Assembly (NCBI GenBank): GCA_014529385.2
Contig: CM043959.1
Location: forward strand, 56,834,753 to 56,898,752
Direction: 5' to 3'
From: Adiantum capillus-veneris
Taxonomy: Eukaryota > Streptophyta > Polypodiopsida > Polypodiales > Pteridaceae
Length of the DNA stretch: 64,000 bases
In this document: piece after piece, positions 46,134-58,300 of the stretch
Position numbering within the stretch: the stretch's first letter is position 1
Layout: each line of letters starts with the position of its first letter
Position numbers and translations under genes: made by a program
The notes under the pieces: model-generated
What the model saw: the letters and a program-made list of their open reading frames with translations, nothing else
Databases searched by the model: none
Told to the model about the DNA's origin: nothing

Positions 46134-47708
46134 ATGGCTTCAGGCAATGATCAGTCGACTCCCTCTGCATCTGGAGATGCGGGCTTGGATCACAACGAAG
46201 ATTCAGGCAGAGAGTATGGCCCGCCTTGGCCTACTTAGGCGGAGCGGCGAGAGATAGAGCGTCGCCAGTTGATCGGCGATGCAACAAAGATGATGCTCAA
46301 TTTTGCCAAGGACCCGAAGATGGCAAAATATATGAACCAGACCTCTTTGACAGAGGTACAGATGGAGTGGCAGAGAACCACAACACCACTCCCGAAACCC
46401 GCTCTCAAGAAACCTTCTGCCTCCAAGAAATATACGGAGCAAGAACTGGAGAACGTGGTTGATGCACGGATTGCTCAGCTTTTCGACGTGCAAAAGAAAG
46501 GCAAAAAGCACGGCAAAAAGCAGAACAAAGGTACTGACTTCCCGGGATATTTGGGTCGTCAGTCGACATTCGACAAGGCAAAGAAATTGAAGAAGCGCGT
46601 CAAGTTTAAAGACCTACCCAGTTCTTCTTCTTCTTCTTCTTCTGACAGTTCTTCTAACAGCTCAGATTCGAGCGAAGAAGAAGACAGAAAAGGTAAAAAG
46701 CGAAGCAAGAAGCAACGCTTTGGAAAGGGCAAGAGAAAGGCAAAGAAGGCTAAATCTCGCCCAGAGACTGACACTTCTACAGAGGACTCGTCTACGGACA
46801 GTTCAGACTCTGACAACGGAAACTTTTATGCGAACAAGAGGAATTTTTACAAAGCCAACCAGTATGACTTTCTCGAAGATAAAAGCAAGAAAGTTCGAGA
46901 GTTTAAGGAAGGTGGCCAAGCACTTAAGTTTGATACTTTTTCGGGATACTCCGATGCTTCGAAGGCTTTGTCTTTTATACAGCAGCTTGACATCGCTTTC
47001 GCGGGAGGACGCTATTCAGAGCACTCCAAGATTCGGAGAGCTGCCTCTTATTTTAAGGGCAATGCTCGCACTTGGTGGTCCACGCTTCTATTAAGCAAGA
47101 CTGTGCCAGTTACATGGCTGAAATTCAAGAGGCTTTTTATTTCTTCTTGGTTGACTCAAGAGTTTGAGCGAGATATACGAGCTGCTTGGAACCATCTCCG
47201 GATGACCAAGAGTGATATAGTGAATTATTACTGTGAAAGATTCTGGAACTCTTTTCTACCTGCCTCTTCATTCAAGAAGATCTCGTTCAGAGAACAGATT
47301 GAGCGGTTTACATTGGGTCTACCTACGGAGATCCGAGACCACTGCTTGGAACAGAAGTCAGCTTCTATTCAAGAGTTGATGAGTCATGCGAAGCGGGGCT
47401 TTGCAATTCACTCTGGCAGTCTGACCTACCCCACAGATGAGGTCACAACACCACGAACCGGACAGACTTCTGGGAATGAAAGTAGAAAAAGAAAGAGCAA
47501 CCCAGAGAAAAAAAAGGATGCACGACCCAAGCTTACTCCTGAGGAGAGAGCTCGCTTCATCAGAGAGGGGAAGTGCTTTGGATGCCGGGAACATGGACAT
47601 ATCTCCGCAGAGTGCCCTGATAAGGCACAGAAAGAACAGAATGATAAAGACGACGACACGCCTAAGAGTTTGAGAGCAGCTGAGGAATGTGGCAAAAAAG
47701 GCAGATAG
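46134..47708 (+). pseudogene. G3 gag, one amber codon
   Basis: The likely start is the ATG at 46134 (MASGNDQSTPSASGDAG); codon 35 is TAG (46236-46238), after which the frame is open to 47708. Order: basic N-terminal part, a serine/acidic tract (SSSSSSSSDSSSNSSDSS, near residue 165), a basic KKRSKKQRFGKGKRKAKKAK tract, the gag capsid core (FDTFSGYSDASKALSFIQQL; NARTWWSTLL; TLGLPTEIRDHCL), and one knuckle CFGCREHGHISAEC at residue 481. The capsid part packages element RNA. The basic tract could be a nuclear or RNA-binding signal. Confidence 0.85.
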
Positions 47709-48214
47709 AAAAGTAGAATTGGTACCACATGGCGTGGGACCTGCACCGAATCTAATGAATGAAAGTACAAACTTTGCCGCTTTCGGGGCAAAGTGAAGGA
47801 TCAGGAAGCTCTTTTGAAGGAGCCAAGGCCAACTTCTTTTCACTTGGAATTGGCGGCTCGATTTGGAACTACGCCCGACAGACTGACGCCACAGGCGGAG
47901 GTAGTTCGACTGGCACCCGGATGGGATGTTGCCATTACACCGAGCATTGGCAAACTTCGTTTGCAATGACAGGGGTGTTCAGGGCACGCGAGTGACGTTC
48001 TACTCGGGATCCCTTGGTACCACAAGACTTACGCCGTGGTTGACTACCGGGCCGAGAAAGCGACTTTGATAAATGAAGGGCTTAGAGATTGTACTTCATG
48101 AACTTCAGTTTTCTTACTCATTCTTTTGGGAGAACTGAACGATGGATAAAAGTTGAAAATGTTTTGACCTGAAGAAAAGAACGCCAAGATTTTTTTTCTC
48201 CACGCTCATGCCGA
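47709..48214 (+). pseudogene. G3 degraded protease region
   Basis: About 500 bp between gag and RT, where protease should lie, have stops in all plus frames and no readable Asp-Ser/Thr-Gly motif. Either the protease has been scrambled by indels or part is deleted. Confidence 0.6.
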
Positions 48215-49993
48215 TTGCTTTTGAGAGGGCCTGAAGATCATACCATTGATCTGATATCTGGAAGCACGCCACCGAATCGGCCACCTTATCGTGTGAGCCG
48301 AGTACAGAATGAAGAGATTATGAACCACGTGAAAGACCTCTTGGAAAAGGGTCTTGTCCAGCCTAGTACTTCACCGTATTGCTCTCCAGTATTGTTGGTT
48401 TTGAAGAAAGACGGATCTTGGAGAATGTGCATCGATTATAGAGCTCTCAACAAAATCACCATCAAGAACAGATTTCCGATTCCTAGGATCGATGATATAC
48501 TCGACAGGTTACAGGGATCCTCGTGCTTTAGCAGGATTGACTTGAAGAGTGGATATCATCATATCAGGATAGCGCCAGGAGATGTCTACAAGACAGCTTT
48601 TCGGACGACTTTTGGGTTATTTGAGTTTTTGGTGATGCCTTTTGGCTTAACCAATGCTCCTGCGACATTTAACCGGATGATGGATAGGATTTTTCGAGAG
48701 TACAGGCTATTTGTTGGCACTTTCTTTGACGACATCATTGTTTTCTCCAAGAATGAGGCAGAACACAGAGATCATCTGCTTCAAGTCTTTCAGGCATTAC
48801 GAGATCACACGTTAGTGATTAATGCAAAGAAAAGTGAATTTTTCCTACCAGAGATACATTTTTTGGGACACATTGTGTCAACAGCAGGAGTGCAAATGAA
48901 CCCGGCCAAGATAGAGACTATCCGTGATTGGCCCGATTTGAGGAATGTCCATGAAGCTAGAAGCTTCTTGGGACTGTGTTCGTACTACAGGCAGTTCATA
49001 CGAAAGTTTGCAGAGGTTGCTTCCCCTTTGCATACCTTGACACAGAAAGGAGTACCTTTTTCGTGGGGACCCACAGAGGTGACTGCCTTTCGGACATGGA
49101 AAGAGAAATTGACTACGGGACCTATTTTGACTTTGCCGGACTTGCAGAAGTCATTTGAAGTGTATTGTGATGCTTGTGGTCGTAGTCTGGGTGCGGTCTT
49201 GATGCAAGAAGGCCATGTCATAGCTTACGAGAGTCGTTTGTTCTCTAGGCCAGAGATGACAGCACAGATTTATGAGAAAGAGCTTTTGGCGGTTATCCAT
49301 GCTCTTACTCAGTGGCGGCATTACCTACTCGAAGCGGATTTTACTGTCTTTACAGACCATCAGAGTTTGTGCTACTTCTTGTCACAGAAGCAGCTTTCGG
49401 AAAAGCAGATGCGGTGGGCAAACATCTTGTCACAGTTCCACTTCAAGATTGTCCATGTGCAGGGACAAAAGAATGTGGTGGCAGGTGCTTTGTCTCGGAA
49501 ACCGTTGGTTCTGGCTATTTCCGCGATACATCATAGGAGCTTCGAGGATATGGTCGATCAGTGTGCCACAGATACAGATTTTGCAGATATTTTCACACGG
49601 ATACGGGATGGGGAGACAGTAGCTGGATACTCCCTTCGGGAAGGCTACTTGATGAAAAAGACTATGTTGTGCGTTACACAGCCGTTGAGGGAAAAGGTTA
49701 TGACTGATTGCCATTGTCCACCTTTTACGGGTCACCGCGGCATTGCTACCACCATGAAAGGGGTAGAGAGAGATTTCTTTTGGCGGAGACTGAAGAAGGA
49801 TGTGGAAGAGTTTGTGCGCAGTTGCTTGGTATGCCACAAGGTCAAGTTTGACAGGCATAAGGCACAGGGATTGTTACAGCCTTTACCCATACCCACCCGC
49901 CCCTGGGAAAATATTGAAATGGATTTCATTTTTTTTGATCTCCCGAGAATACAGAATGATCACGATGATTTTCCGATTACATGGCACGCCTGA
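48215..49993 (+). pseudogene. G3 RT, RNase H and N-terminal integrase
   Basis: 592 open codons. RT: LLVLKKDGSWRMCIDYRALN, RIDLKSGYHHIRIAPGDVYK and the catalytic box FFDDIIVFS (residues 170-178). RNase H: FEVYCDACGRSLGAVLMQEG, EKELLAVIHALTQWRHYL, FTDHQSLCYF. Integrase zinc finger: PPFTGHRGIATTMKGVERDF and VRSCLVCHKVK, then WENIEMDFIFFDLP with the first catalytic Asp. The frame then fails: roughly 100 bp of the integrase core seem deleted, and DDFPITWHA ends at a stop. Confidence 0.9.
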
Positions 49994-50875
49994 GACGATT
50001 GTCTCCAACAGAGACCCCAGATTTATGAGTTTGTTTTGGAAGGCAATTTGGGAGAACATTGGCACGTGGTTGCAGTTCTCGTCATCGTTCCACTAGCAGA
50101 CTGACGGGCAATCTGAGATTGCCAATTCAGTGATTTTAGATTTATTGAAGTCTTGTATCTCGCATCAGAAGACTCAATGGGAAAAGAACTTACCTTGGGT
50201 GGAATTTGCCTACAATAACACGATACACTCTTCGACGGGGAAGATGCCATGTGAGATTGTTGAAACTGCTGCGAAGGTTCCATCCTTCCTGAGCACGAAA
50301 GATTAGAAATTTGAAGCGGATGAATATTCGCGAGATTTGGATACGGCTTTTGCCAAGGTTCGCGAGACTTTGCAGAAGTCTCAAGAACGACAGAAAAAGG
50401 CAGCGGATCGCCATCGTCGCGACTGGAAACTGAAGGAGGATGATTGGGTGCTCTTACTTTTGAGAAGGCACGCCTAAGAAAGAAACAGGGAAAGGAGAGG
50501 CTTTTTCCAAAGCTTAGTATGTGATACTACGGACCTTTCCAGATTACTGACAAGATAAATGATGTCTCCTTCCGATTGAAACTGCCAGATACTTGGAGGA
50601 TTCACAATGCATTGCATGTGAGTCTCTTGAACCCTGTTAAGGGTGATGTGCCTGATGATGGGGAGCCTGATGAGCAACCCAAAGTGGAAGAAAACGAGGA
50701 GATCCTTGTTCCTGAACAGATTTTGGCACATAATGATACGAAGAAAGGTAAAGTCCGAAGGCGGTTCTTGGTTAAGTTCAAGAACTTTCTTACATTTGAT
50801 GCGAAGTGGATGGAGGAGGAGGACCTAGCAGATACTCCTCGGATTGTGAAACTTTACCTAGATGTTTTGGTTTAG
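49994..50875 (+). pseudogene. G3 integrase remainder and chromodomain-like end
   Basis: In another frame, GTPETIVSNRDPRFMSLFWK (second Asp) is followed by a stop before the DGQSEIANS region, then more breaks near 50308 and 50477. The last open part (50576-50875) reads LPDTWRIHNALHVSLLNPVK and then EEILVPEQILAHNDTKKGKV and FLVKFKNFLTFDAKWMEEED. This has chromodomain spacing, the domain chromoviruses use to target chromatin. Confidence 0.8.
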
Positions 50876-51480
50876 CATAGTCTACTCCAAACGGAACCCA
50901 GAATTCAGCTTGGCCGGAGATCTGGTGCAGTGGGATGCACAAGAGGGGAGTTACTCCACTCCTTTGTCAACAGATGCCTCGATTTTGATACTAAAGTCAC
51001 TGATGTCTCTTTGAGCTTCAGGGATACTGAGAGCTGACAGTATTCTGCTGGATGACTTTATGAAATTGAATTTCTGATTATGATACTGATTTGTTCTTGA
51101 CTTCTTGTGAGTGCAGGAACTGATAGCTGAAATGACTGCAGCATTTTGGTCTGATTGATCTCGAATAGACATGGTTGCAATAGGGGTTAGTCAATCGGAC
51201 ATCGATGAGGTCCCGATTGGACCTAGATGTGATTGCTAGCTACATTGCCGATAAATCATGGTCTAAGATCCGAATGAATGTTGAATGTCATGTGATGTCC
51301 TGTGATGTCTGGTGATGTCTTGTGATGTCGTGTGATGTGACTGTCGATTTTGTACATGTGCTAGATGTGTGTTCCTAGTACGTAGGTACTAACAGTCAGT
51401 GTCTGCTAAGACGGTTTATGGCTTTTGTCGGTTTTGCAGGCGTAATCGCGGTCGATTACAATGCTTTCAAGACGGGGGTA
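50876..51480 (+). other. G3 3' untranslated region and polypurine tract
   Basis: No coding sequence. Contains several TGTGATGTC words near 51290-51340. GACGGGGG at 51471-51478 is the polypurine tract before the 3' LTR. Confidence 0.7.
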
Positions 51481-52033
51481 TGTCACAAAGTGATGACGTG
51501 GCGGACAGCAAAAACCCTAATTTTTGCCAGAAATCCTAAAATTCCTGCAAACCCTAAATTTTGCCAAAAACCCTAAATTCCGGAAATCGCGGAGGCGGAT
51601 TATTAAAAAAATAAAAAATAAAAATTTTGGAAAATGATGAGCGACGCGAATTTTGCTTTTGCTTTTTTTTGTAAAAAAAAGAGAAAAGACTCTCTAAGAG
51701 AGAGAGAGAACTGATGCTTTTGATTTTAAAAGCTTTTGGGGCTCTGCTTTTGGGCATCCCTTGTAACCTTTAAATTAGTGGTGAGGGCCTCACTTCTCAG
51801 AGCATCTGGACGCAGAGTCTGAGAGTGAAACCCTAACCGCTCTCTTGTACTTTGATGATTGATTAATACAAAAAGAAATACCGAAAGGGGCGCCAGTCTT
51901 TGGGGCCAATATCTCTAGGCACGGAACTCCGCCGGGCCAGTGCAAATCTCTTGTGATCTGTGAATTGTTTTGAAGTGGTTATTTGGTGCTGTCCCGGTTG
52001 ATTCTTAGACTTGGAGTGTCTAAGTTTGTTACA
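51481..52033 (+). mobile_element. G3 3' LTR
   Basis: Runs TGTCACAAAG to GTTTGTTACA and is followed by TTGGT. Three of the four teloboxes are intact; the second reads AAATCCTAA. It has shorter homopolymers and an extra GGCTCTGCTTTTGG copy compared with the 5' LTR. Confidence 0.92.
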
Positions 52034-52604
52034 TTGGTTCCTTAGGTGGAACTGTCTTTCGACAGGCCTTCTTAATGTGACTCTTGACGTGACATTGAAA
52101 ACATCTACCTTCTTTAGCATAAATCACTTGTTCTTCAGCCGTGATGTATCCTCCTATAATTCCTTGTGAAGCTTTTCCATCAGGGGTTAGCTTAGGTTTT
52201 GCAGGTGCTTTAGCTTTACCCTTAGATTCATTGTTAGAGTTCTTTTCCGAGGAATTAGAGGAAGAAGGGCTAGTAGAATTTCCATTCTTACCATTCTGTG
52301 TGTTCTGAGAATTCTGTGGGGTTCCTTGAGAAGTCTTGTTTTCCTTAGGCTTTCCTTTGTTGTGCTTCATCTCGTGTGCGAGAGCAATCGCTACCGCTTT
52401 GTTGAGATCGATTGGATCAAGTACCTCGACATCATACTTGATATACTCGTCCAATCCGTAAAGAAATGCCTCGCACTCCGAATCCGATTTGCGTAATTGA
52501 GTACCTAGCTGCAAAACACGATTAGAATAAGACATAACCGGCATACCATTTTGCTTGAGAGCGTGCCAATCGTCCTTCAACCGTGCAAGGTACTGAGGTG
52601 GCAT
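52029..52604 (-). pseudogene. G2 gag, capsid end and zinc knuckle
   Basis: Capsid-type text MPPQYLARLKDDWHALKQNG, then ECEAFLYGLDEYIKYDVEVL, is followed by an Asn/Ser/Thr/Lys-rich linker. A knuckle CFQCHVKSHIKKAC lies about ten residues before the G3 insertion. The last three codons come from the G3 LTR edge; the true frame continues at 45513. Confidence 0.82.
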
Positions 52605-53447
52605 AAACCGCGTCTTGAGCTTGTCTTGGAAATCAGCCCAATTGACTTCCGCGCCTTGAGCTTGTCTTGGAAATCAGTCGTTGGCTTCCTCTAGGTGCGC
52701 GGCTAGCTGTGCCTCTTGCCATGCGTGGTACCAATTAATGGCATCACCGGCAAGATACATAGCTGCCGTCAAAACTTCGCTATTGCCTGTCTTCTTAGTT
52801 GTCGCAAAATAAGCATTAAATTGATGCAATTAAGAATGAATAACCGTAGCATCTATCTTACCGTCATACTTATTGAAAGTCAACTTCTCTGTGACCGGGT
52901 TGTTGGAATCCGTAGCATGGCTTGCGCCACTTGATGAACTCCCACGATCTTTGGGTGGTTTGGTTTTCGAGGCTAGCGCTTGTCGAAGCAACTCTTGAGT
53001 GCGTAGCTCTCGTTGAGCTTCACGCTCGGTCTCCAAAGCCAATCTTTGAGCTGCCTCCTCCACCTTTCTTTGTTGTTTTCGTTCTTTGCGTGCGTCGCGT
53101 TCGCGTTCTAAAGCAAGGCGATTGTCTTCTTGTTGTGCGGCAAGTCTTGTGTTTCGTTCCTCACGCTCACGATCCTGAGCAAGGCGATTTGCTTCTTGTT
53201 GTGCGGCGAGTCTTGCGTTTCTTTCCTCGCGCTCACGGTCCTGAGCAAGGCGATTTGCTTCTTGTCTATCCATCATGGCCATCATCTGCTTGACCATTGC
53301 CTCCATAGGGTTTGGTGCACTTGGTGGCGTAGATGACGAAGGGGGAGGGTTGAAGAAATCATCTCCCGGTGAGGAAACGTCTTCGTCGCCTCTCTCATGC
53401 TCATCACCTGTATGCGAAGTATCCATTCCGCTTCGGGTGACGACCAT
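52605..53447 (-). pseudogene. G2 gag N-terminal part with coiled-coil repeats
   Basis: The start is the Met at 53445-53447 (MVVTRSGMDTSHTGDEHERG). After a Pro-rich segment come three near-identical ~22-residue units (EANRLAQDREREERNARLAA) that form a highly charged helix. The frame ends at 52830. Between 52605 and 52829 gag continues in broken frames and holds a short direct duplication (CTTGAGCTTGTCTTGGAAAT). Element M shares the same N-terminus. Confidence 0.75.
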
Positions 53448-53868
53448 GCACTATGATCTTGGGTTTTTAAGTTCTCGAGGAACTTGGGTTCTTGAGGGTC
53501 TTGAGGTTCTTGAGGTTTTCTTTCACTTGCAACCGCGTTTGAGAAGGATCTTCTCTTCACCCGAGTTCGACTCCTTTCCGCAGGCACACCCCTTGGCGGC
53601 CTTGCGCTCACACCAAGGTTGCTTTTTCCCACCTCACGTCGATTGGCCGGCCGCTAAGTGCACGGTCCGCTCTCAATGAGTGAAAAGAGACACAAGGGGA
53701 GGCTAGACAAGCCCTTCTTTCTTGGGATTCCTGTCACTCTTCAACAAAACACGATTAGGAATCGACACGCCCAAGCGAACTTGGGTTCGTGCGACCGCAA
53801 CAAGCAAAAAAAATTTCTTGTGGTTCTTCCCTTGAGTAGTACTGAACACTTCCAAAGCTCTGATACCA
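53448..53868 (-). promoter_or_regulatory. G2 leader and primer-binding site
   Basis: Non-coding leader, nearly identical in places to that of M. GCTCTGATACCA at 53857-53868 is the complement of the tRNA-Met primer site, next to the LTR edge at 53870. Confidence 0.8.
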
Positions 53869-53869
53869 A

Positions 53870-54788
53870 TGTAAGGTGCAGCGGAATGAATGTTGTATTT
53901 TCTCAAGATTAGTGATCTATATTTGCTCAAGGTTCCTTTTAGTCCTTAGGGAAGGAGAGAGCCTTCCTTCTTTATGGAGAGTGCTATGATCACGAACAAA
54001 GTGAATGGATATTGTGCGTGCAAGTGTATGAGACTGAGAGAAAGAGAGAAGAGAGATACGACACCCGAGAGGTTGTAAAACCCTCCTACGAAGGCCCCAC
54101 TCTCGTTGGCGAGAGTGGTCTACTTTTGATTGCACAAAGGTGTACAATGATGATGTATGGACTGATGCAAACTGGGACTATGCCGATGACGACGATGATG
54201 ACTTTAGGGCTGAATTCGATGCTCTTCTATCTGCTGTCCACAAAGGGGTAATGGCTGAGAATCTGGACCACTTTGGGGGGCTGGAAATGATTGGTTTGCT
54301 ACTGTTTTTATGGCTGAAAATCCCTGATTTGTCGAGGCTCATATGGGTGATAAAAACGCTGAGGTCTTTGCCCGATCAGGCTGCGTTTTTGGGGCTGATG
54401 TCGAAGGCTGAAAACGCTGATCTGTAGCAGGTTTGGGCTGCGTTTATGGCTGAAAATGCTGCCCTCTTGCAGGTGTCGCTGGCGTTAGCAAAACGCTAGA
54501 GTAGGGCTGCCTGTGGTAGGGAAAAACGCCAAGGTGAAGACCTTGCTGGCGATGGCTTGTTGGGGAGGAAAATGCCAAGGATGGAGGCTTTGCTGGCGAT
54601 CCCAAAACGCTAGGGCTGATGGGGGTGGTCTCACCAAGGATGGCTTGGAGAGGTTCTTGTTGAGAGAGGGAGGGAGTACCTGTTGCTTGAAAGCCTGTTG
54701 TGCTCCTTGCTCATCTGCCAATTGTGCTAACTTGGGTTTGCTTATATATTAACTTACCCAATTTGCCCTACTTAGTTCCCAACAAAAG
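53870..54788 (-). mobile_element. G2 5' LTR, part 1 (left of C3)
   Basis: Starts TGTAAGGTGCAGCGG. Interrupted after CCCAACAAAAG by C3 and resumed at 59967. The whole LTR is about 1.2 kb. Confidence 0.88.
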
Positions 54789-55015
54789 TGTTACCATATA
54801 CATGTGGTAGTGATGTGTGTGAACACACTAGGACCGCCGGGGCATTTTTTCCCTCTTTAGGAGGTTTTTTCCCCCGTGCATTGTATATACGCCCATCACT
54901 CTAGGGCTATCTATCTTTTCATTGCACACTAAGTAACATACTCTCTATTGTGTGCCTTGAGCTTCCTTCGTCTTCTCCAAGCTGTGTGTGTTTCTCTGCA
55001 ACCCTAATTCCAACA
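54789..55015 (+). mobile_element. C3 5' LTR
   Basis: 227 bp, TGTTACCATATACATG to CTAATTCCAACA. The primer site TGGTATCAGAGCAGG follows at 55018-55032. Confidence 0.95.
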
Positions 55016-55377
55016 ATTGGTATCAGAGCAGGTCACGTCCTCCCGGGCTTAGTCGCCAGCTGCTCCAGCACACACCTGCTCACTTTCTCCGATTTCAGTG
55101 AGCTTTGGCGAGCGTTCGCAGGTCGACAAATATTTTGGGAAGGCTCGAAGAGCTTGGTCTGCTCAGAATTTTGATTTGGGCTCATTTCGGCCTCCATTTC
55201 CACTACGGGCAGTACTGCACAGGCTATTTCGTCATTTTGTGCAGATTTTCTGTCAGTGCCGTTTTCTGCATAACAGGTGCCTTATAGTCTTCTACGGTTT
55301 GTGCTATATAGCACAAGTTGTTCCCGCTCCATTTCTCCTATTTTTGGGCAGTTTTCACATCAGGTGCAGCATTTACC

Positions 55378-58300
55378 ATGGCTGACAACAACAACACAGA
55401 TGTGTTCAAGATGTTTGCTGCTGAGGACAGGTTGGATGGGGACAACTACCCTATGTGGGCTTATATGATGCAACATGTTCTTGTGTCAAAAGATGTCTGG
55501 AACATTGTGCAGGGCATTGATGTACGTCCTGGTTCTGAAGATGTAGGCGATGTTGAGGATGTTGCAGGTCTTGCTGCAAGGATTGTAGCTGTTAGAGTTG
55601 TTTTGCCTACGACAGAACAAGCTCGTTGGGATGTTAAGGATGCGCAGGCTCATTCATTGATTGCGTTGTCTGTGAAGCGCACCATTATTCCTCACATCCG
55701 TTCAGCAAAATCTGCAAAACAGGCTTGGGATGTTCTAGCAGGTCTTTATGCAAGCCGCAATGAGGCTAAAATTGCTTTGCTGCGTAAAGAGCTAGAGTCG
55801 AAGATTATGCATGAGGAAGATGATATGGACACTTTCCTTGCTAGTGTCAAGGATATCAATGAGCAACTCATTTCTGCAGGTGAAGTCATTTCGGACAGTT
55901 CCCTTGTGCAGACTGTTCTTGATGCCTTACCAGATTCCTACCAGACTTTTGCTAGTACTTGGAGACTGATGACCCAAGGAAATCCTGAAGTTGTCAAGTT
56001 TGATGCATTATGCACATTGCTATTGCAAGAGTCACTTTCTAGAAAAAACAGGACTAGGCAGCGTGCAGTTGAACAGGCTTTTATTGCTTCTCAAAGAAAG
56101 GGTGGTAACAGTAATGCAGCCACTTCTTATGGTTCTGTTGCGAGTGGCAAAAATTCTGTTCCTAATGCTTCTGCTGGCAGCACTTCGTCTGGCAATTCTG
56201 GTGATAAGGGCAAAAAGAAGATGCGTTGCCATTATTGTAAAGCCAATGATCACTTGATCAAGTCGTGTCCTAAGTTGAAGGTCAAAGAGGCTAAGAAGAA
56301 AGAGGGTGGTTCCACTGCAAATGCTGGTTCCACTACAAATGCAGCCATTGTTGAGTCTTCTGTGAAAGGAGATTGTGATGCTGATGTTGATGCAGAATGG
56401 GCTTTTAGCGCAGAGTGCACTTACAATCCTGCTGTCCATGATGCATGCTTGTCAGTTGCTGCAGATTCACATGTGTGGTATTTCGACAGTGGTGCTACAA
56501 AGCACATTACCTCACATCGTGAATTGTTTACCTCTCTCGAGTCTGTCCCTCATGGGAATTCAGTCACTTGTGCCAACAACGCCTCTTATCCAGTTCAGGG
56601 AGTTGGAAAGATTGTGCTCACTGCTGCTAATGGCAGTTCTTTCATACTTGTTGATACACTTTATGTACCTGGGATCAAGAAGAATCTCTTGTCTGTATCC
56701 GCACTTGCTAGACTTGGACTTGTAGTCAAATTTGTGGATGACAGATGTACAGTTCATGATCTCAGTTTTGGTGATGAAATTGTTGCATCTGGGCTTTTGT
56801 GCTGTGGGCTGTATAAGCTCACTTTGTATGACAAGTGTGGACAAAATTTTGCAAATGCTGTTGCAGATTCAAGGGCTATTTCAGATGCAAAACTTTGGCA
56901 TGCACGTTTTGGTCATCTGAATTTTGCCAGTTTGCTGCGTTTGCAGAAATTTGATATGGTTGCTTCTTTGCCGCCTCTTGAAGCACCTGTCAAACATGTT
57001 TGTGAAGGCTGTATTCTGGGTAAAATGCAGCGTTCTAAGTTTCCAAAGGATGGTTCAGTTAGGGCCACATGCAGGTTGCAGCTTGTGCATAGTGATGTTT
57101 GTGGGCCCATGCAAACTCCGTCCTTGGGCAATTACCTGTACTTCGTGACTTTCATTGATGATTACTCCAGGCATGCATGGGTATTTCCGCTTAAAGCGAA
57201 GTCCGAAGTTTTTATGTGCTTCAAACAATTTTTGGCTATGGCTGAAAATGTCTCAAAATGTACTATGGGCACTCTCCGTTCCGATCGAGGGGGGGAGTAT
57301 ATGTCTCATGAATTTAATGCATTTCTGGCTAGTCGTGGGATAAAACACCAATGTACAGTGCCTTATACACCTCAGCAAAATGGTGTTGCTGAGAGGAAAA
57401 ACAGGTCACTAACGGAAATGGCACGATGTATGGTCAAAAGTCAAGCTTTGCCGCATTCTTTTTGGCTTGAGGCCATCATGTGTGCCACTTATGTACTTAA
57501 CAGGTGTCCTACGAAAGCTTTGCAGTCTATTACTCCATATGAAGCATGGCATGATAGAAAGCCTTCTATTGAGCACATGCGTGTTTTTGGCTGTTTGGCA
57601 TATGCTTTGGTGCCACAAGTGCAGCGCAGAAAATTGGATGATAAGGCTGTCAAATGTATTTTTGTTGGTTATAGTGCTGAAAGCAAAGGTTACAGGTTGT
57701 ATCATCCGCAAACAAAACGTATTCTGGTTTCACGGGATGTAGTGTTTGTGGAAGACTCTGTTCAGCCCTTGCTGTCATGTACTAGAGACAGTAATGTAAG
57801 CTCACAGGACATTTATGACACTTTGTTGCCTCTTTTCAGTGGTGGAAATACGAATGTAAGTTCCAATGAGGCAAATGTACAGCCTATGGGGGTTTCTGAA
57901 AATGTTTTAGAACAGCCTATTACTGATGCAGATGTACATGATGTCCTTGATGAGGAAAGGGCTGAAAATGAGCAGGCTAGAGGTATGCCAAAATGGCTGG
58001 TGCACACTTTGCGTGACAGTAAATTGGATGCACCTTTATCAAGTCGTACTCGTTCAGGCTCTCGCCATGCATCTTATGCATCAGATTGTTATGCTTTGGC
58101 TGTGTCTAGTTTACATGATGTTGAGGAGCCTCTGTCTTTTGATGAAGCACAAAATTCAGAAAATTGGATTGCTGCCATGAAATCAGAATATGATGCACTT
58201 ATAGAGAATGACAGATGGACTTTATGTGATTTGCCTCCTGGCAAAAAGGCCATTGGTACGAAGTGGGTTTACAAGTTGAAACGCAAGCCGGATGGTGAGA

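Larger units (their letters stand above)
45519..52033 (+). mobile_element. Ty3/gypsy chromovirus-type element G3, complete structure, TSD TTGGT
   Basis: It has LTRs of 545 and 553 bp, the duplication TTGGT at 45514-45518 and 52034-52038, a tRNA-Met primer site, gag with one knuckle, pol and a chromodomain-like C-terminus, all on the plus strand. By eye the LTRs differ by about six substitutions plus several indels. Gag has an amber codon, the protease region is scrambled and integrase has a deletion, so it is inactive. Confidence 0.93.
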
